The notes below the pieces were generated by a model, which was given only the letters and a program-made list of their open reading frames with translations, was not told the DNA's origin and did not search any database. Positions 26,413 to 35,118 of a DNA stretch of 64,000 nt are shown in pieces. The DNA comes from Haloterrigena sp. KLK7 (GTDB lineage: Archaea; Halobacteriota; Halobacteria; Halobacteriales; Natrialbaceae), in NCBI RefSeq assembly GCF_037914945.1, contig NZ_CP149788.1, positions 332,906 to 396,905 on the forward strand, read 5' to 3'. Within the stretch, counting starts at the first letter, position 1. Each line of letters begins with the position of its first letter. Made by a program: the position numbers and the translations under genes.

Positions 26413-27399
26413 ATGGATATCGACACTCAGCAGTCGGCACTAGACGAACTGCACGCCGATCCCGGGGAATTGCCCGTAATGCGCGCCCGGTTCGAGCACA
26501 ATGGCAGCCCGCGGTACATGCTGTACACGATCAAGCGGTTCGGCTTCGACCGCGACCACGGCTTCCACCTCGACGTGGAACTCGTTTCGGACGAACTCGA
26601 GGGCGGAATCGAGACGGTCGAGGCAAAGCTCCACGAGGGTGACGCGGATCTGATCGACATCGACTTCATCTCGGCGGCTCGCGAGCGGGTCGACGGCGCG
26701 CCGATCGTCGCGTTTCACCCCTACGGGCGGACCGTCGGCGGTCTCGTCGTTCCCGAGGCGTCGTCGATCGAGGGGCTGTCCGACCTCCGCGACTGCCGCG
26801 TCGGCGTCGTCCGACGGCTGGACAAGAACTGGATCCTCACGCGGGCCGCCTGTCTCGAGTATCACGGCTTCGACCCCGAGGCAGAGGCGACATCGGTCGA
26901 GTCCGGATCGAAGGTCGAACTCACGCGGATGCTGCGCGACGGCGACGTCGACGCTGCACTGCAGTTCTGGCAGATCGTTCCCGAGATCGTCGAGACCGGG
27001 CCGTACCGCGAGGTGATTCCGATGGCGGATCTGGTCCAGCGGCTCTCCGGCGCCGATCAAACGCTGCCGATCTCGACGTTCCTCACGAGCGAGTCGTACC
27101 TCTCCGAGACTCCCGAGGCCGTTCGCGGCTTCAAGCGAGCGTACGCCGACGCGGTCGAGCGGCTCCGGACCGACGACGAATTGTGGGACGAACTCGGCGA
27201 GCGGATGATGTATGAGGACGATCCCGCGGTCGTCCGCGACGGATGGCGAGAGATGGTCGTCGCCGACTGGGACGCGGAGACGACTGCGGCAATGGAGCAA
27301 CTGTTCGACCACCTCCTCGAGGTCGCGGGTCCGGACGCGCTCGGTGTCGACCGCATTCCGGATGACCTGTTCCAACTGGAGGTGCCCCAGCCACAATGA
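26413..27399 (+). CDS. Periplasmic-binding-protein-fold protein 2, no signal peptide
   Basis: A 328-aa paralogue, 4 nt after the previous stop. After about 22 residues the fold begins (VMRARFEHNGSPRYMLYTIK). It shows the domain pattern of the family: GDADLIDIDFISAARERVDG, then GLSDLRDCRVGVVRRLDKNW and DVDAALQFWQIVPEIVETG. No twin-arginine, hydrophobic or lipobox sequence is present. It overlaps the third paralogue by 4 nt (ATGA). All three proteins are diverged from each other, which suggests different ligands or subunits of a complex. Confidence 0.7.
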   Translation: MDIDTQQSALDELHADPGELPVMRARFEHNGSPRYMLYTIKRFGFDRDHGFHLDVELVSDELEGGIETVEAKLHEGDADLIDIDFISAARERVDGAPIVAFHPYGRTVGGLVVPEASSIEGLSDLRDCRVGVVRRLDKNWILTRAACLEYHGFDPEAEATSVESGSKVELTRMLRDGDVDAALQFWQIVPEIVETGPYREVIPMADLVQRLSGADQTLPISTFLTSESYLSETPEAVRGFKRAYADAVERLRTDDELWDELGERMMYEDDPAVVRDGWREMVVADWDAETTAAMEQLFDHLLEVAGPDALGVDRIPDDLFQLEVPQPQ

Positions 27400-28367
27400 C
27401 AACCACGACCATCGACTTTCAGCTCAACTGGGAGCCAAACGGGTTCCAGGCACCGTACTTCTTCGCCCGCGAACGGGGGTTCTACGACGAGGAGGGGCTC
27501 GACGTACGCTTCGTCGAGGGACACGGCTCGCCGTTCGCCGCGGAGCAGGCCGCGAAGGGACGCGCGGAGTTCGCGCTGGCGGGTGCGAGCGCCGTCCTCT
27601 CGGTCCAGAGCCGCGGCCTCGAGCCGCTCGCCGTCGCCGCCGTCACGGGGAAGACGCCGGCGGCGATCTACACGCTGCAGGACGTCTTCGGCGAGCCCCT
27701 CGAGCGTCCGGGTCAACTCGTCGGCCGGACGATCGCCCCCTCGGCGACGAAGACGCGCATCCTGACGGCCCAACTGCTCGAGAACGAGGGGATCCGGGAC
27801 GATGTCGAGTTGCTCGAGGTCGACGACCACACCCATCACCGCGTCCAGCACAAGGTGCTCGACGGCGCGGTCGACGCCGCCGTGGGTGTCGTTACGAACG
27901 GCTACGAACTCGAACGTGAACACGACCGGACGGCCGACGAACTCCCGATCGGAAACCACCTCGATGTCTACGGGATGACGATCGTGAGCGATCCCGACTT
28001 CGCTCGTGCCGAGCCGGAGACGGTCCGCGCGTTCCTGCGCGCGACGGCCCGCGGCTGGGAAGCGGCGACGGCCGACCCGGAGGAGGCGGTCGACCGCCTC
28101 GTCGAGCGCAACGCCACGCTCGAGCGGAACCGGCCCGTCGAGGAGCGGAAGTTCCGGACCGCCGCGACTGAACTCCAGTTTACCGATCGGGTCCGCCGGT
28201 CCGGCTGGGGGCTCCACGACGGCGACCGGTGGCGGACGCTCGGAGAGACCCTCGCCGAGACGGATCTGCTCGAGGGAGAGATCGATCCGGACGCGGTCTG
28301 GACCAATGAGTTCGTCGACACCGACGCGGACGTCGTCCGAAACTACGTGGATCGAGTGGGTGCCTGA
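27396..28367 (+). CDS. Periplasmic-binding-protein-fold protein 3 (ThiY/THI5-like), no signal peptide
   Basis: 323 aa; the fold begins at residue 6. IDFQLNWEPNGFQAPYFFAR and GFYDEEGLDVRFVEG closely resemble ThiY/NMT1/THI5 proteins, which bind or convert pyrimidine-like ligands. FALAGASAVLSVQSRGLEPL and QLVGRTIAPSATKTRI follow as in the family. No signal peptide and no transporter partners are present. Translation is coupled to gene 2, and the VOC gene follows after 2 nt. The histidines in DDHTHHRVQHKV are notable for a possible active site, as THI5 uses His chemistry; this is speculation. Confidence 0.72.
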   Translation: MTTTTIDFQLNWEPNGFQAPYFFARERGFYDEEGLDVRFVEGHGSPFAAEQAAKGRAEFALAGASAVLSVQSRGLEPLAVAAVTGKTPAAIYTLQDVFGEPLERPGQLVGRTIAPSATKTRILTAQLLENEGIRDDVELLEVDDHTHHRVQHKVLDGAVDAAVGVVTNGYELEREHDRTADELPIGNHLDVYGMTIVSDPDFARAEPETVRAFLRATARGWEAATADPEEAVDRLVERNATLERNRPVEERKFRTAATELQFTDRVRRSGWGLHDGDRWRTLGETLAETDLLEGEIDPDAVWTNEFVDTDADVVRNYVDRVGA

Positions 28368-28369
28368 GG

Positions 28370-28798
28370 ATGGAGACCGTCGATCATATCAATGTCAACG
28401 TCGACGACCTCGAGTCCTGCTACGCGTTCTACCGTGACGCGCTCGGGCTCGAGGTGGTACGCGATCCCGACGATTTCCAGGGCGAACACGCGATGTTCCG
28501 GGCAGGCGAAACCGTCGTCACACTGGTCGAAACCGGTCGCGGCGAGCGGTGGGACGAGCGCGGTCTCGATCACCCGCTCGACAAGGCGCACCTCGCCTTC
28601 GAGACCGACCGGGACGAGTACGAGTCGCTGATGGACGAGCTCGACGACCAGTTCCCGAATCAGGGGCCCTACGACTGGGACGAGTTCGAGGGGTTCTACT
28701 TCCTCGATCCGAGCGGCAATCTGCTCGAGGTAATCACCTACGAGCCCCCGACGGGCGAACAAGAGCGGTCGCTGCTCACGCACGACGACGTCGAGTAG
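28370..28798 (+). CDS. VOC-family metalloenzyme (glyoxalase/dioxygenase type)
   Basis: 142 aa, a two-motif VOC module. It starts VDHINVNVDDLESCYAFYRD, where the His in DHI is the usual first metal ligand. Later HLAFETDRDEYESLMDEL gives the second His, and FYFLDPSGNLLEVITY provides the final Glu. Members are extradiol dioxygenases, isomerases or lyases acting on carbon skeletons. It is the last gene of the binding-protein-fold operon, two bases after its neighbour. This adds weight to the view that the operon encodes enzymes. Confidence 0.82.
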   Translation: METVDHINVNVDDLESCYAFYRDALGLEVVRDPDDFQGEHAMFRAGETVVTLVETGRGERWDERGLDHPLDKAHLAFETDRDEYESLMDELDDQFPNQGPYDWDEFEGFYFLDPSGNLLEVITYEPPTGEQERSLLTHDDVE

Positions 28799-28904
28799 GG
28801 ACGAGATCGAGTCGGGAGCCGAAGGTGTCCAGCGTGACTATGACTTTGGGCGATATATTTTGCCCAGAGGAAGAAATATGTGTGCTAATCCCGTTGGTAG
28901 GAGT

Positions 28905-29423
28905 ATGACAGACGATATCCGCCACGACGGCCCGCCCCCGTTCGATAGACCGTTCGAAGGCGAGGACACGAAGCAGCGCGTGTACGGTGCGGTGTTACAC
29001 GCCCGAGAGCCGATGACGGCCGCCGAGATTGCCGAGCGGGCAGACTGCTCGGAGGAGTCGGCACGGACACACCTGTCCTTCTACGCCGACCTCGGCATCG
29101 TCATTCGGCATGAGGGCCGGCCGGTCAGGTACGAGCGCAACGACGACTATTTCGAGTGGCGTCGGGTCAACGAGCTGGCGCGAGAGAACACTGTCGACGA
29201 GTTGCAGGCCCGCGTATCGGAGTTGACCGACCGGATCGAGGAGTACCGCGGCGAATATGGGGTCGACTCGCCCGCCGAGGTCGATGTCCTCGAGTTCGAC
29301 GCGGAGCGGATTGACGACGTGTACGTGGAACTCGGTAATTGGGCCACCAATATCGAGGAACGTCGCCTCCACGAACGCGCCAGGAGAAAGGCCGCCGGCT
29401 CGACGGCCCCGTCGCATAGCTGA
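28905..29423 (+). CDS. Winged-helix regulator/antitoxin (DUF7342-like) of a TumE-type pair
   Basis: 172 aa from the ATG at 28905; upstream codons to 28860 are not family-like. A winged helix at about 20-80 (REPMTAAEIAERADCSEESA then RTHLSFYADLGIVIRHEGRP) is followed by a long coiled-coil-like helix (ENTVDELQARVSELTDRIEE) and a C-terminal helical part. I associate this layout with haloarchaeal DUF7342 proteins that sit before TumE-type toxins. The stop precedes the next ATG by one base, so the pair is coupled. It likely binds its own promoter and neutralises the partner. Confidence 0.7.
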   Translation: MTDDIRHDGPPPFDRPFEGEDTKQRVYGAVLHAREPMTAAEIAERADCSEESARTHLSFYADLGIVIRHEGRPVRYERNDDYFEWRRVNELARENTVDELQARVSELTDRIEEYRGEYGVDSPAEVDVLEFDAERIDDVYVELGNWATNIEERRLHERARRKAAGSTAPSHS

Positions 29424-29424
29424 G

Positions 29425-29856
29425 ATGGTGCCGGCGGATGACGGTGCGAGTCCCGCATCGATAGACCGGTCGATATTGGAGCGAATGGGTTCCCGATTCG
29501 GTGGCCGTCGCATGTTCGAGTCAGCGGAGATTGTCAAGGAGGGGAAGCTGCACCTCCGCGTCGAGCTGTCGGGCGACTACTATCCGAACGAGGCGTCTGC
29601 TCGCTTTGAGATTCGCTGGTATCGCAACGACGACTTCAACTTTCACTACCAGGAGGAGCGACGGGACGGGGTGTGGAAGTGTCGATGTGATCGGCACCCA
29701 AACGCACACAACTCACGGGATCACTTCCATCCACCGCCGGCCGCTAGCCGCACCGACGCGGAGAACGCTCAGTGGCCGGACGACCACCGCGATATGAGCC
29801 GCCTCGTCCTTGATCACATCGAGGAGCGCATCGAGATGCTATGGGAGCAGCAGTAG
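29425..29856 (+). CDS. TumE-like toxin (DUF6516-type)
   Basis: 143 aa. The core reads LHLRVELSGDYYPNEASARF, EIRWYRNDDFNFHYQEERRD and CRCDRHPNAHNSRDHFHPPP. This follows the pattern I know for TumE-family proteins in haloarchaea (YYP...., WF.NDD..FHY.E......W.CR.D.HP....HFHPPP). The conserved His/Arg/Asp residues could form a nucleic-acid-cleaving site. It is translated right after the HTH gene. The biochemical target is not established here. Confidence 0.68.
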   Translation: MVPADDGASPASIDRSILERMGSRFGGRRMFESAEIVKEGKLHLRVELSGDYYPNEASARFEIRWYRNDDFNFHYQEERRDGVWKCRCDRHPNAHNSRDHFHPPPAASRTDAENAQWPDDHRDMSRLVLDHIEERIEMLWEQQ

Positions 29857-29988
29857 GCGAAAGCATTGCCGAACGTGTTGAGGAGATCCGTTCGAGAAGT
29901 GCGACTGTTACTTCTGTGCGGTAACTTCAGGTGCAAGGGCAGATACTGTGCCATCAACTATATATTATCGCCCCAAACACTGTTAACA

Positions 29989-32001
29989 ATGGTTCACTGG
30001 CGACGTCCCGTGTCCACAATCGGTGCGAGACGTATTATTGGCGCTCTTGGGGCGCTTTACGTCGCACTTTCCGTTCTTCGAGCATTTATTGGGTTTAATA
30101 TCGGTGCATCGACCAGTAGAATCTTCCTTATAACCCTGGTAATCGCCGTTTCTGGGTTCCTCCTCCTTTATGGCGCATACTGGCTCCCTCAGAGCGATAT
30201 CAACACCAAGTTCCACGCTGACATCGCTGGCTGGTGTCTCGTCGGATTCGGGACAATGGCGGGTCTACTCATCTTGTTTCATCTCCAGCCCGAAGGTGGT
30301 TTTTCTGAACCACTGACCGGGATACCGATTCTCACGGCACTGGGTAGCGTCGGAGGGCTCGGCGTCGGTGTCTATGACAGCCAAGCCAAGACGCAAACTC
30401 GGCAACTCAAGCAACGAGCTAATCAGCAAGAGGCTGTGGCCTATCTCGGTCAGTTCGCACTCGAGACTGACGACCTTGACGACCTTATGTATGAGTCAGC
30501 CCGAGAGGTCGCCGATGCACTCGACAACGACTACTGCAAAGTGCTCGACCTCGACTCCGAGAACGAGGAACTACTGCTCCGCCAGGGTGTTGGATGGAAG
30601 AAGGGAATCGCTGGAGAGGCAACTGTCTCGTCTATTGAAGCGGACTCACAGGCAGCGTATACCTTGGCTAATAATCACCCGATCGTTGTCGAAGACCTCG
30701 AGACGGAGACACGGTTTAGTGGACCTGATCTCCTTCGAAGCCATGATGTTCGCAGCGGCATCAGCACTATTATCGGGCCGTTCGACGAGCCGTGGGGAAT
30801 TCTAGGGACACACGATACCGACCGGCAAGAGTTCACCGAAGAGGACGTCAACTTTGTCCAGAGCGTCGCCAACATCCTCGCGGACGCGATCGAGCGGGCA
30901 GGAAAGGAACAGCAGTTGCGGGAACGGCAGGCGCAGCTGGATATGGCGACCGAAGCCGCGTCGATTGGGATTTGGACATGGGATATTCAGAAAAACGTCG
31001 TAACTGGTGATGAATACCTCGCGGAACTATACGAAATGAATCCAGTAATTGTCACAGAAGGTGCTCCGATAGAAGCCTTCTACGATCAAATCCATGAAGA
31101 CGAGGCAGAGGAAACGAAGAGTGAAATCAAACGAGCTATTGAGGAGACAGGTGAACTCAAGACCGAGTTCCGGCTCAAAGATGGTGCCATCACCTGGGTA
31201 GAGATACGGGGAGAGGTCGAATACGATGTTTCTGGCAACCCAATCCGGATGCATGGAACGGTTGCTGATATCACCGAACGGAAGGAGCGAGAGCAACAGT
31301 TAGAACAACTGGTCGCTGAGCTCGAAGAATCGAACGAACGGTTAGAGCAGTTCGCGTATGCAGCCTCACACGATCTGCAAGAGCCGCTGCGGATGGTCTC
31401 GTCGTACCTCCAACTCATCGATAGCCGCTATGACCTCAACGAGGAGGGGGAAGAGTTCCTCGAGTTCGCCGTGGATGGGGCCGAGCGGATGCGGTCGATG
31501 ATCGACGGGCTTCTCCAGTACTCCCGCGTCGAAACACAAGGAGACCCCTTAGAGCCGGTCGACCTGGAATGTATTCTTGACGATGTCCGTGATAACCTAC
31601 AGGTAACAATCGAGGAGAATAATGCAACGATCGAGACAGAGCCGCTTCCACGTGTTCAGGGAGACCCCGATCAATTGCGGCAGGTCTTCCAGAACCTGCT
31701 CGATAATGCCATCGAGTACAGCGACGTCCAGCCGACGGTTCACGTAACCGCAGAGCGGAACGGCACGGACTGGATCGTCTCCGTCGAGGACGAGGGAATC
31801 GGAATTAACCCGGAACAACAGGAGCAGATCTTTGAGGTGTTCCAGCGAGGCCACAGCCGCAGTGAGGGCAACGGTACGGGAATCGGTCTTGCGCTCTGTG
31901 AGCGGATTATCGAGCGTCACGGGGGTGACATCTGGGTCGAGTCCGAACCCGGTGAGGGGTCGACATTCTCCTTTCTCCTCCCTGCGAGTAGTAGCCAATA
32001 G
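29989..32001 (+). CDS. Membrane-bound sensor histidine kinase (4TM-GAF-PAS-HisKA-HATPase)
   Basis: 670 aa from the ATG at 29989; a TATA-like tatatattatc lies about 27 nt before it. Four membrane helices (residues about 12-125) are followed by a GAF domain (about 145-300; ending ILGTHDTDRQEFTEEDVNFV), a PAS/PAC domain (about 310-435, ending MHGTVADITERK), and a HisKA dimerisation helix with phospho-acceptor H461 in ASHDLQEPLRM. The ATPase has an N box QNLLDNAIEY and a GTGIGLALCERIIERHGGDI lid. It probably phosphorylates a REC protein; only a truncated one follows directly. Confidence 0.88.
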   Translation: MVHWRRPVSTIGARRIIGALGALYVALSVLRAFIGFNIGASTSRIFLITLVIAVSGFLLLYGAYWLPQSDINTKFHADIAGWCLVGFGTMAGLLILFHLQPEGGFSEPLTGIPILTALGSVGGLGVGVYDSQAKTQTRQLKQRANQQEAVAYLGQFALETDDLDDLMYESAREVADALDNDYCKVLDLDSENEELLLRQGVGWKKGIAGEATVSSIEADSQAAYTLANNHPIVVEDLETETRFSGPDLLRSHDVRSGISTIIGPFDEPWGILGTHDTDRQEFTEEDVNFVQSVANILADAIERAGKEQQLRERQAQLDMATEAASIGIWTWDIQKNVVTGDEYLAELYEMNPVIVTEGAPIEAFYDQIHEDEAEETKSEIKRAIEETGELKTEFRLKDGAITWVEIRGEVEYDVSGNPIRMHGTVADITERKEREQQLEQLVAELEESNERLEQFAYAASHDLQEPLRMVSSYLQLIDSRYDLNEEGEEFLEFAVDGAERMRSMIDGLLQYSRVETQGDPLEPVDLECILDDVRDNLQVTIEENNATIETEPLPRVQGDPDQLRQVFQNLLDNAIEYSDVQPTVHVTAERNGTDWIVSVEDEGIGINPEQQEQIFEVFQRGHSRSEGNGTGIGLALCERIIERHGGDIWVESEPGEGSTFSFLLPASSSQ

Positions 32002-32002
32002 T

Positions 32003-32064
32003 GAGAATGATGCGAACATTCTCCTCGTAGAAGACAATCCGGATGACGTCCGGCTCACTCAAGT
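32003..32064 (+). pseudogene. N-terminal stub of a response regulator
   Basis: Directly behind the kinase the frame reads NSENDANILLVEDNPDDVRL then TQ, the start of a haloarchaeal receiver domain with its acidic pocket (EDN). It is cut off exactly where an 82-bp repeat begins (32065). The kinase has thus lost its cognate partner to an insertion or deletion. Confidence 0.7.
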
Positions 32065-32147
32065 TGGGCAGGGGTGGTGGCCCGAGATCGCGACCAATCT
32101 TAGTGGATAATGGGTGGGTCGGAACGAAGTGATGTGCAGACGGCCGT
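32065..32147. repeat. 82-bp dispersed repeat, copy A
   Basis: The segment from tgggcaggggtggtggcccg to gcagacggccgt matches 35799-35880 at about 79 of 83 positions, in the same orientation. Here it marks the breakpoint of the response regulator stub. A hairpin-like cccacgtcttcaggcgcgg follows near 32167, similar in style to TnpB-type element ends, so the repeat may belong to a decayed element. Confidence 0.75.
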
Positions 32148-32292
32148 CCCCCAACGCTTGGGATTCCCACGTCTTCAGGCGCGGTTGGGTGGTAATAAGA
32201 AGTGCTGTCCCAAGTGCGATTTCGTAACCAATCTTCTCTCCATACACTCCGATATTCGGTACTATTATTCGGACCTTAGATAATACCCACCT

Positions 32293-33132
32293 ATGCGACG
32301 ACGCGCGATACTTGAGGGTGCCGGAACGGTGCTCTCAGTTACGCTAGCTGGGTGCGGAGACCTTATCGAACCAATGGACGACGAAAGCGAAGAGAGCCCC
32401 GAACAAAACAATACGACTGACAAGAACAACGAGGACGACACTGAAAACGAAACTGAACCGGCCAGCGAACCGAGCGACTTCGATGATGACGACTCCGGCA
32501 ACGAGAGTGATGAATCCGTCAATCCGGCTACGCTGATAATCGACGACTTCGAGGACTACGATAGCGGCGGTCAGCTGGGTCCATGGACACTTGACGGAAC
32601 CGGCACTGTTGGCGTCTCCTCGAGCGCGGCCTTACACGAGGACTCGAGTCAGGGTATTCGGCAAAACGGCGACTCGAATATCCGTTCCTTCCCTGGTCAG
32701 GGGCTACCGAACTATCCCGAAGACGGCCGCGTGGTTTCGGTACTTATGCGTCCTGACTCGAGCACCTCCCAGCCCTGGATCCTTCTCGGAATGGAGGACA
32801 ACGTGTGGGCCACAGAAACCATAGGGTGGCGGCTTATTGTTGACCCGAACGGTGGAATTCGGATTGCTCGAGAGACAGAGAATGGTGTTGAAATTCTTGA
32901 CAAGAACACGAGACTTCCCAATCTGGTCGATAGAACTGTTACATGTCAATTTGTTGCTGACAGTTCTAAAGGAGTTGGATTCCGGATCAAAGACCCTGAC
33001 GGTACCGTACTCGGCACCGTTAGCACAAGTGTGACGGATGGCATCGCGGACGAAATGAGTATTGGCTTTCGGTCCTCACAAGGCGTTGACTGGGATCGGC
33101 TGCGATTCGTCGACAGCGAGAGTGATGGCTGA
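32293..33132 (+). CDS. Tat-exported lipoprotein with a beta-sandwich-like C-terminal domain
   Basis: 279 aa. The N-terminus has a twin-arginine stretch (MRRRAILEGAG), a hydrophobic core and the lipobox LAGC with Cys21, so it is exported and lipid-anchored. Residues about 25-78 form an acidic, N/T/D/E-rich linker. The rest reads like a LamG/concanavalin-type beta sandwich: IIDDFEDYDSGGQLGPWTLD, then WGWRL-like strands and a final GFRSSQGVDWDRLRFVDS. It may bind sugar polymers at the surface. It stands alone. Confidence 0.72.
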   Translation: MRRRAILEGAGTVLSVTLAGCGDLIEPMDDESEESPEQNNTTDKNNEDDTENETEPASEPSDFDDDDSGNESDESVNPATLIIDDFEDYDSGGQLGPWTLDGTGTVGVSSSAALHEDSSQGIRQNGDSNIRSFPGQGLPNYPEDGRVVSVLMRPDSSTSQPWILLGMEDNVWATETIGWRLIVDPNGGIRIARETENGVEILDKNTRLPNLVDRTVTCQFVADSSKGVGFRIKDPDGTVLGTVSTSVTDGIADEMSIGFRSSQGVDWDRLRFVDSESDG

Positions 33133-33186
33133 GCGACACAGCTCAACATTCACGATCGTCTCGAGTAACTTCACCAGCGGTCTCTT

Positions 33187-33204
33187 AACACCGTCTAGTT
33201 AAGC
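33187..33204. repeat. Insertion-element end-like motif (aacaccgtctagttaagc)
   Basis: It shares caccgtctagtta with the motif at 8631-8649. It could be a solo end of an IS6-like element. Nothing else of an element is seen nearby. Confidence 0.35.
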
Positions 33205-33264
33205 ACTTCTAGCGTAGACCGACGATTCAGAGGCTGCGCGATATCCTTGCGGAGACAGTCCCCC

Positions 33265-34221
33265 TCAGTCAATCGCGGGCAATACCTCATCTTCATAGAA
33301 CTCCATAAACTCGGCCTGGTTCGGCCCGATCTGATGAATCGTCACATGATCGAACCCGGCATCAATGTACTCCTGAATGGCTTCGATGTGCTCGTCAGGA
33401 TCGGAGCCGCAGACAACCAGCTCCGCGATATCATCCTTGGACACCGCTGCAGTCGCCTGTTCGAAATGCGCGGGTGTTGGAAGTATCCACATGAGTTCCC
33501 CGGGGAGTGCTGCCTGCGGCCAGATCTCATAAGCGGTCTCAATCGCTTCCTGTTTGTCTTCGGCGTAACAGATATCAAGTTCGGCATACCGAGGTTCGTC
33601 TTCGCCACCTCCCGCTTCGAATGTCTCGATCAGTTCCTCGTCAGGAGCAACCCCAACGAGTCCATCCCCGATCTCTCCCGCAGTCCGCGCCGCTTTCGGA
33701 CCGTCCGCGGCAACCCGAATCGGTGGCAGTTCGTCCGGAAGCGTGTATATCTGCGCGTTCTCGACAGTATAATACTCACCGTGATAGCTCGTGGTGTCAC
33801 CCGTCCAGAGCGTCCGGATGATATCGACTGCCTCTCGAAGCATGTCAAGTCGAACCTCGTGTTCTGGCCACCGATCGCCGAGGATGTGTTCGCTCAGCTT
33901 CTCACCGGTACCGACACCGAGGAAGAATCTTCCCGGTAACTGGACGCCAGCAGTTGCAGCTGCTTGCGCGATAAGCGCCGGATGATACCGAATGATCGGG
34001 CACGTAATGGCGGTTCCAAGACGCAGATCGTCGGTTGCCTGTGCAATCGCTCCAATCACATTCCAGACGAACGGGCTTTCGCCTTGTGTTGAGGTCCAGG
34101 GGTGGTAGTGATCGGAGATCATCGCGTACTCGAATGCTGACTGATCGGCGAGGGTCGCGTACTCAACGAGATCGTTCGGACCGTGTTCCTCGCAGATGAG
34201 TTTGTGGCCAATTTCGGTCAT
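33265..34221 (-). CDS. F420-dependent LLM-class oxidoreductase
   Basis: A 318-aa TIM barrel of the luciferase-like monooxygenase class. The start IGHKLICEEHGPNDLVEYAT and the YAMISDHYHPWTSTQGESPF segment are typical of F420-dependent glucose-6-phosphate dehydrogenase-like proteins. GRFFLGVGTGEKLSEHILG and EYYTVENAQIYTLP follow as in the family. F420 is made by haloarchaea, which fits. It would transfer hydride to or from an unknown substrate. It is a single gene with no clear operon partner. Confidence 0.82.
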   Translation of the reverse strand: MTEIGHKLICEEHGPNDLVEYATLADQSAFEYAMISDHYHPWTSTQGESPFVWNVIGAIAQATDDLRLGTAITCPIIRYHPALIAQAAATAGVQLPGRFFLGVGTGEKLSEHILGDRWPEHEVRLDMLREAVDIIRTLWTGDTTSYHGEYYTVENAQIYTLPDELPPIRVAADGPKAARTAGEIGDGLVGVAPDEELIETFEAGGGEDEPRYAELDICYAEDKQEAIETAYEIWPQAALPGELMWILPTPAHFEQATAAVSKDDIAELVVCGSDPDEHIEAIQEYIDAGFDHVTIHQIGPNQAEFMEFYEDEVLPAID

Positions 34222-34352
34222 GGTGTGGGAGATGTGAATCAGGGTTCTACTGCTGGAACGACCCGGACGAGACTATCGGTCGTTCGTATAGGAGAGGCGG
34301 CCACAATCAGTTACTTAGATCCCATACTTGCGGCTGCTTTGTACGCAATCCA

Positions 34353-34667
34353 CTACAAGAAATGAGTGAATGTCGACAGTTCATTCATGAACAACGCAGC
34401 CAATGCCGCCACAACCAGGATAATACCTATACCGAGTATGAGGACGCCGACCAGGACATCAAAACGATCAGCTCCAAACCGGGATGTGACTCGTCCCACA
34501 TCACGACCGTACCCAGAAACAAGAATAACGTGGAGAACATCAGGAACAAGGCCGAATGTAGCGCCGTCCACACTCCCAGATCCGTGCTCCTCCTCTGGCG
34601 AACAGCACTGATTGATATTCGATCGCTTCGTGCCGGTAACAGTCGTTCCGCACCTTGAATGTAGCAC
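34353..34667 (-). CDS. Possible small membrane protein
   Basis: The 104-aa frame has one convincing part, the C-terminal helix FDVLVGVLILGIGIILVVAA followed by LAALFMNELSTFTHFL. The N-terminal part has Cys and Gly runs with no clear fold. A shorter start may be used. I cannot tell whether it is expressed; no family is recognised. Confidence 0.35.
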   Translation of the reverse strand: MLHSRCGTTVTGTKRSNINQCCSPEEEHGSGSVDGATFGLVPDVLHVILVSGYGRDVGRVTSRFGADRFDVLVGVLILGIGIILVVAALAALFMNELSTFTHFL

Positions 34668-34850
34668 GAGATTCAGCTTGATTTGCGAAGTTAATGATCA
34701 CTCAGTACAGGGAGTACATTTACCGAGGATCTCCTGAACCACACAGTTGATTATCGCCTACTTTAAGTACTACTCTATCCCGGCATACTTCTTGGATATG
34801 CATCTATCCAAAATTAGTGGTATGTAATAACATAATCTAAGCCATGTTGT

Positions 34851-35048
34851 CTAATCGAGATCTTCCCACACACCAAACTCTGTTGGTACACTGCTTATTA
34901 TCCTCGAGTCTCCTTCTCTGACCACGGAAACTAACGCTACAGAACGGATCACGAAAGCAGCAGTACTTCTTTTTCGACGCTGGCCCGCCGACGACTCGCA
35001 AATCTCTCCCGCATAAATCGCTGAGCTTCCAATTTCAATCAAACTCAT
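34851..35048 (-). CDS. Possible small protein of unknown function
   Basis: 65 aa (SLIEIGSSAIYAGEICESSA ... SVPTEFGVWEDLD). On the minus strand an AT-rich tract lies just before the ATG and could serve as promoter. It is divergent from the DUF7344 gene at 35119. Support is limited to frame length and position. Confidence 0.35.
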   Translation of the reverse strand: MSLIEIGSSAIYAGEICESSAGQRRKRSTAAFVIRSVALVSVVREGDSRIISSVPTEFGVWEDLD

Positions 35049-35118
35049 TCAGAATAATATTTATTTTGTCCCATGGGAAAGCTTATGACGGGATAGTTTG
35101 CTTGTCAGAATATAGATT

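Noticed and set aside
26440..28217. Long minus-strand open frames (320 and 386 aa) opposite the binding-protein-fold operon
   Set aside because: They are antisense shadows in GC-rich DN(A)-biased codons; the plus frames have family motifs and tight operon spacing.
25512..28367. A normal ABC importer with three solute-binding proteins
   Set aside because: No signal peptides and no permease or ATPase in the neighbourhood, so an importer is not supported by what is visible.
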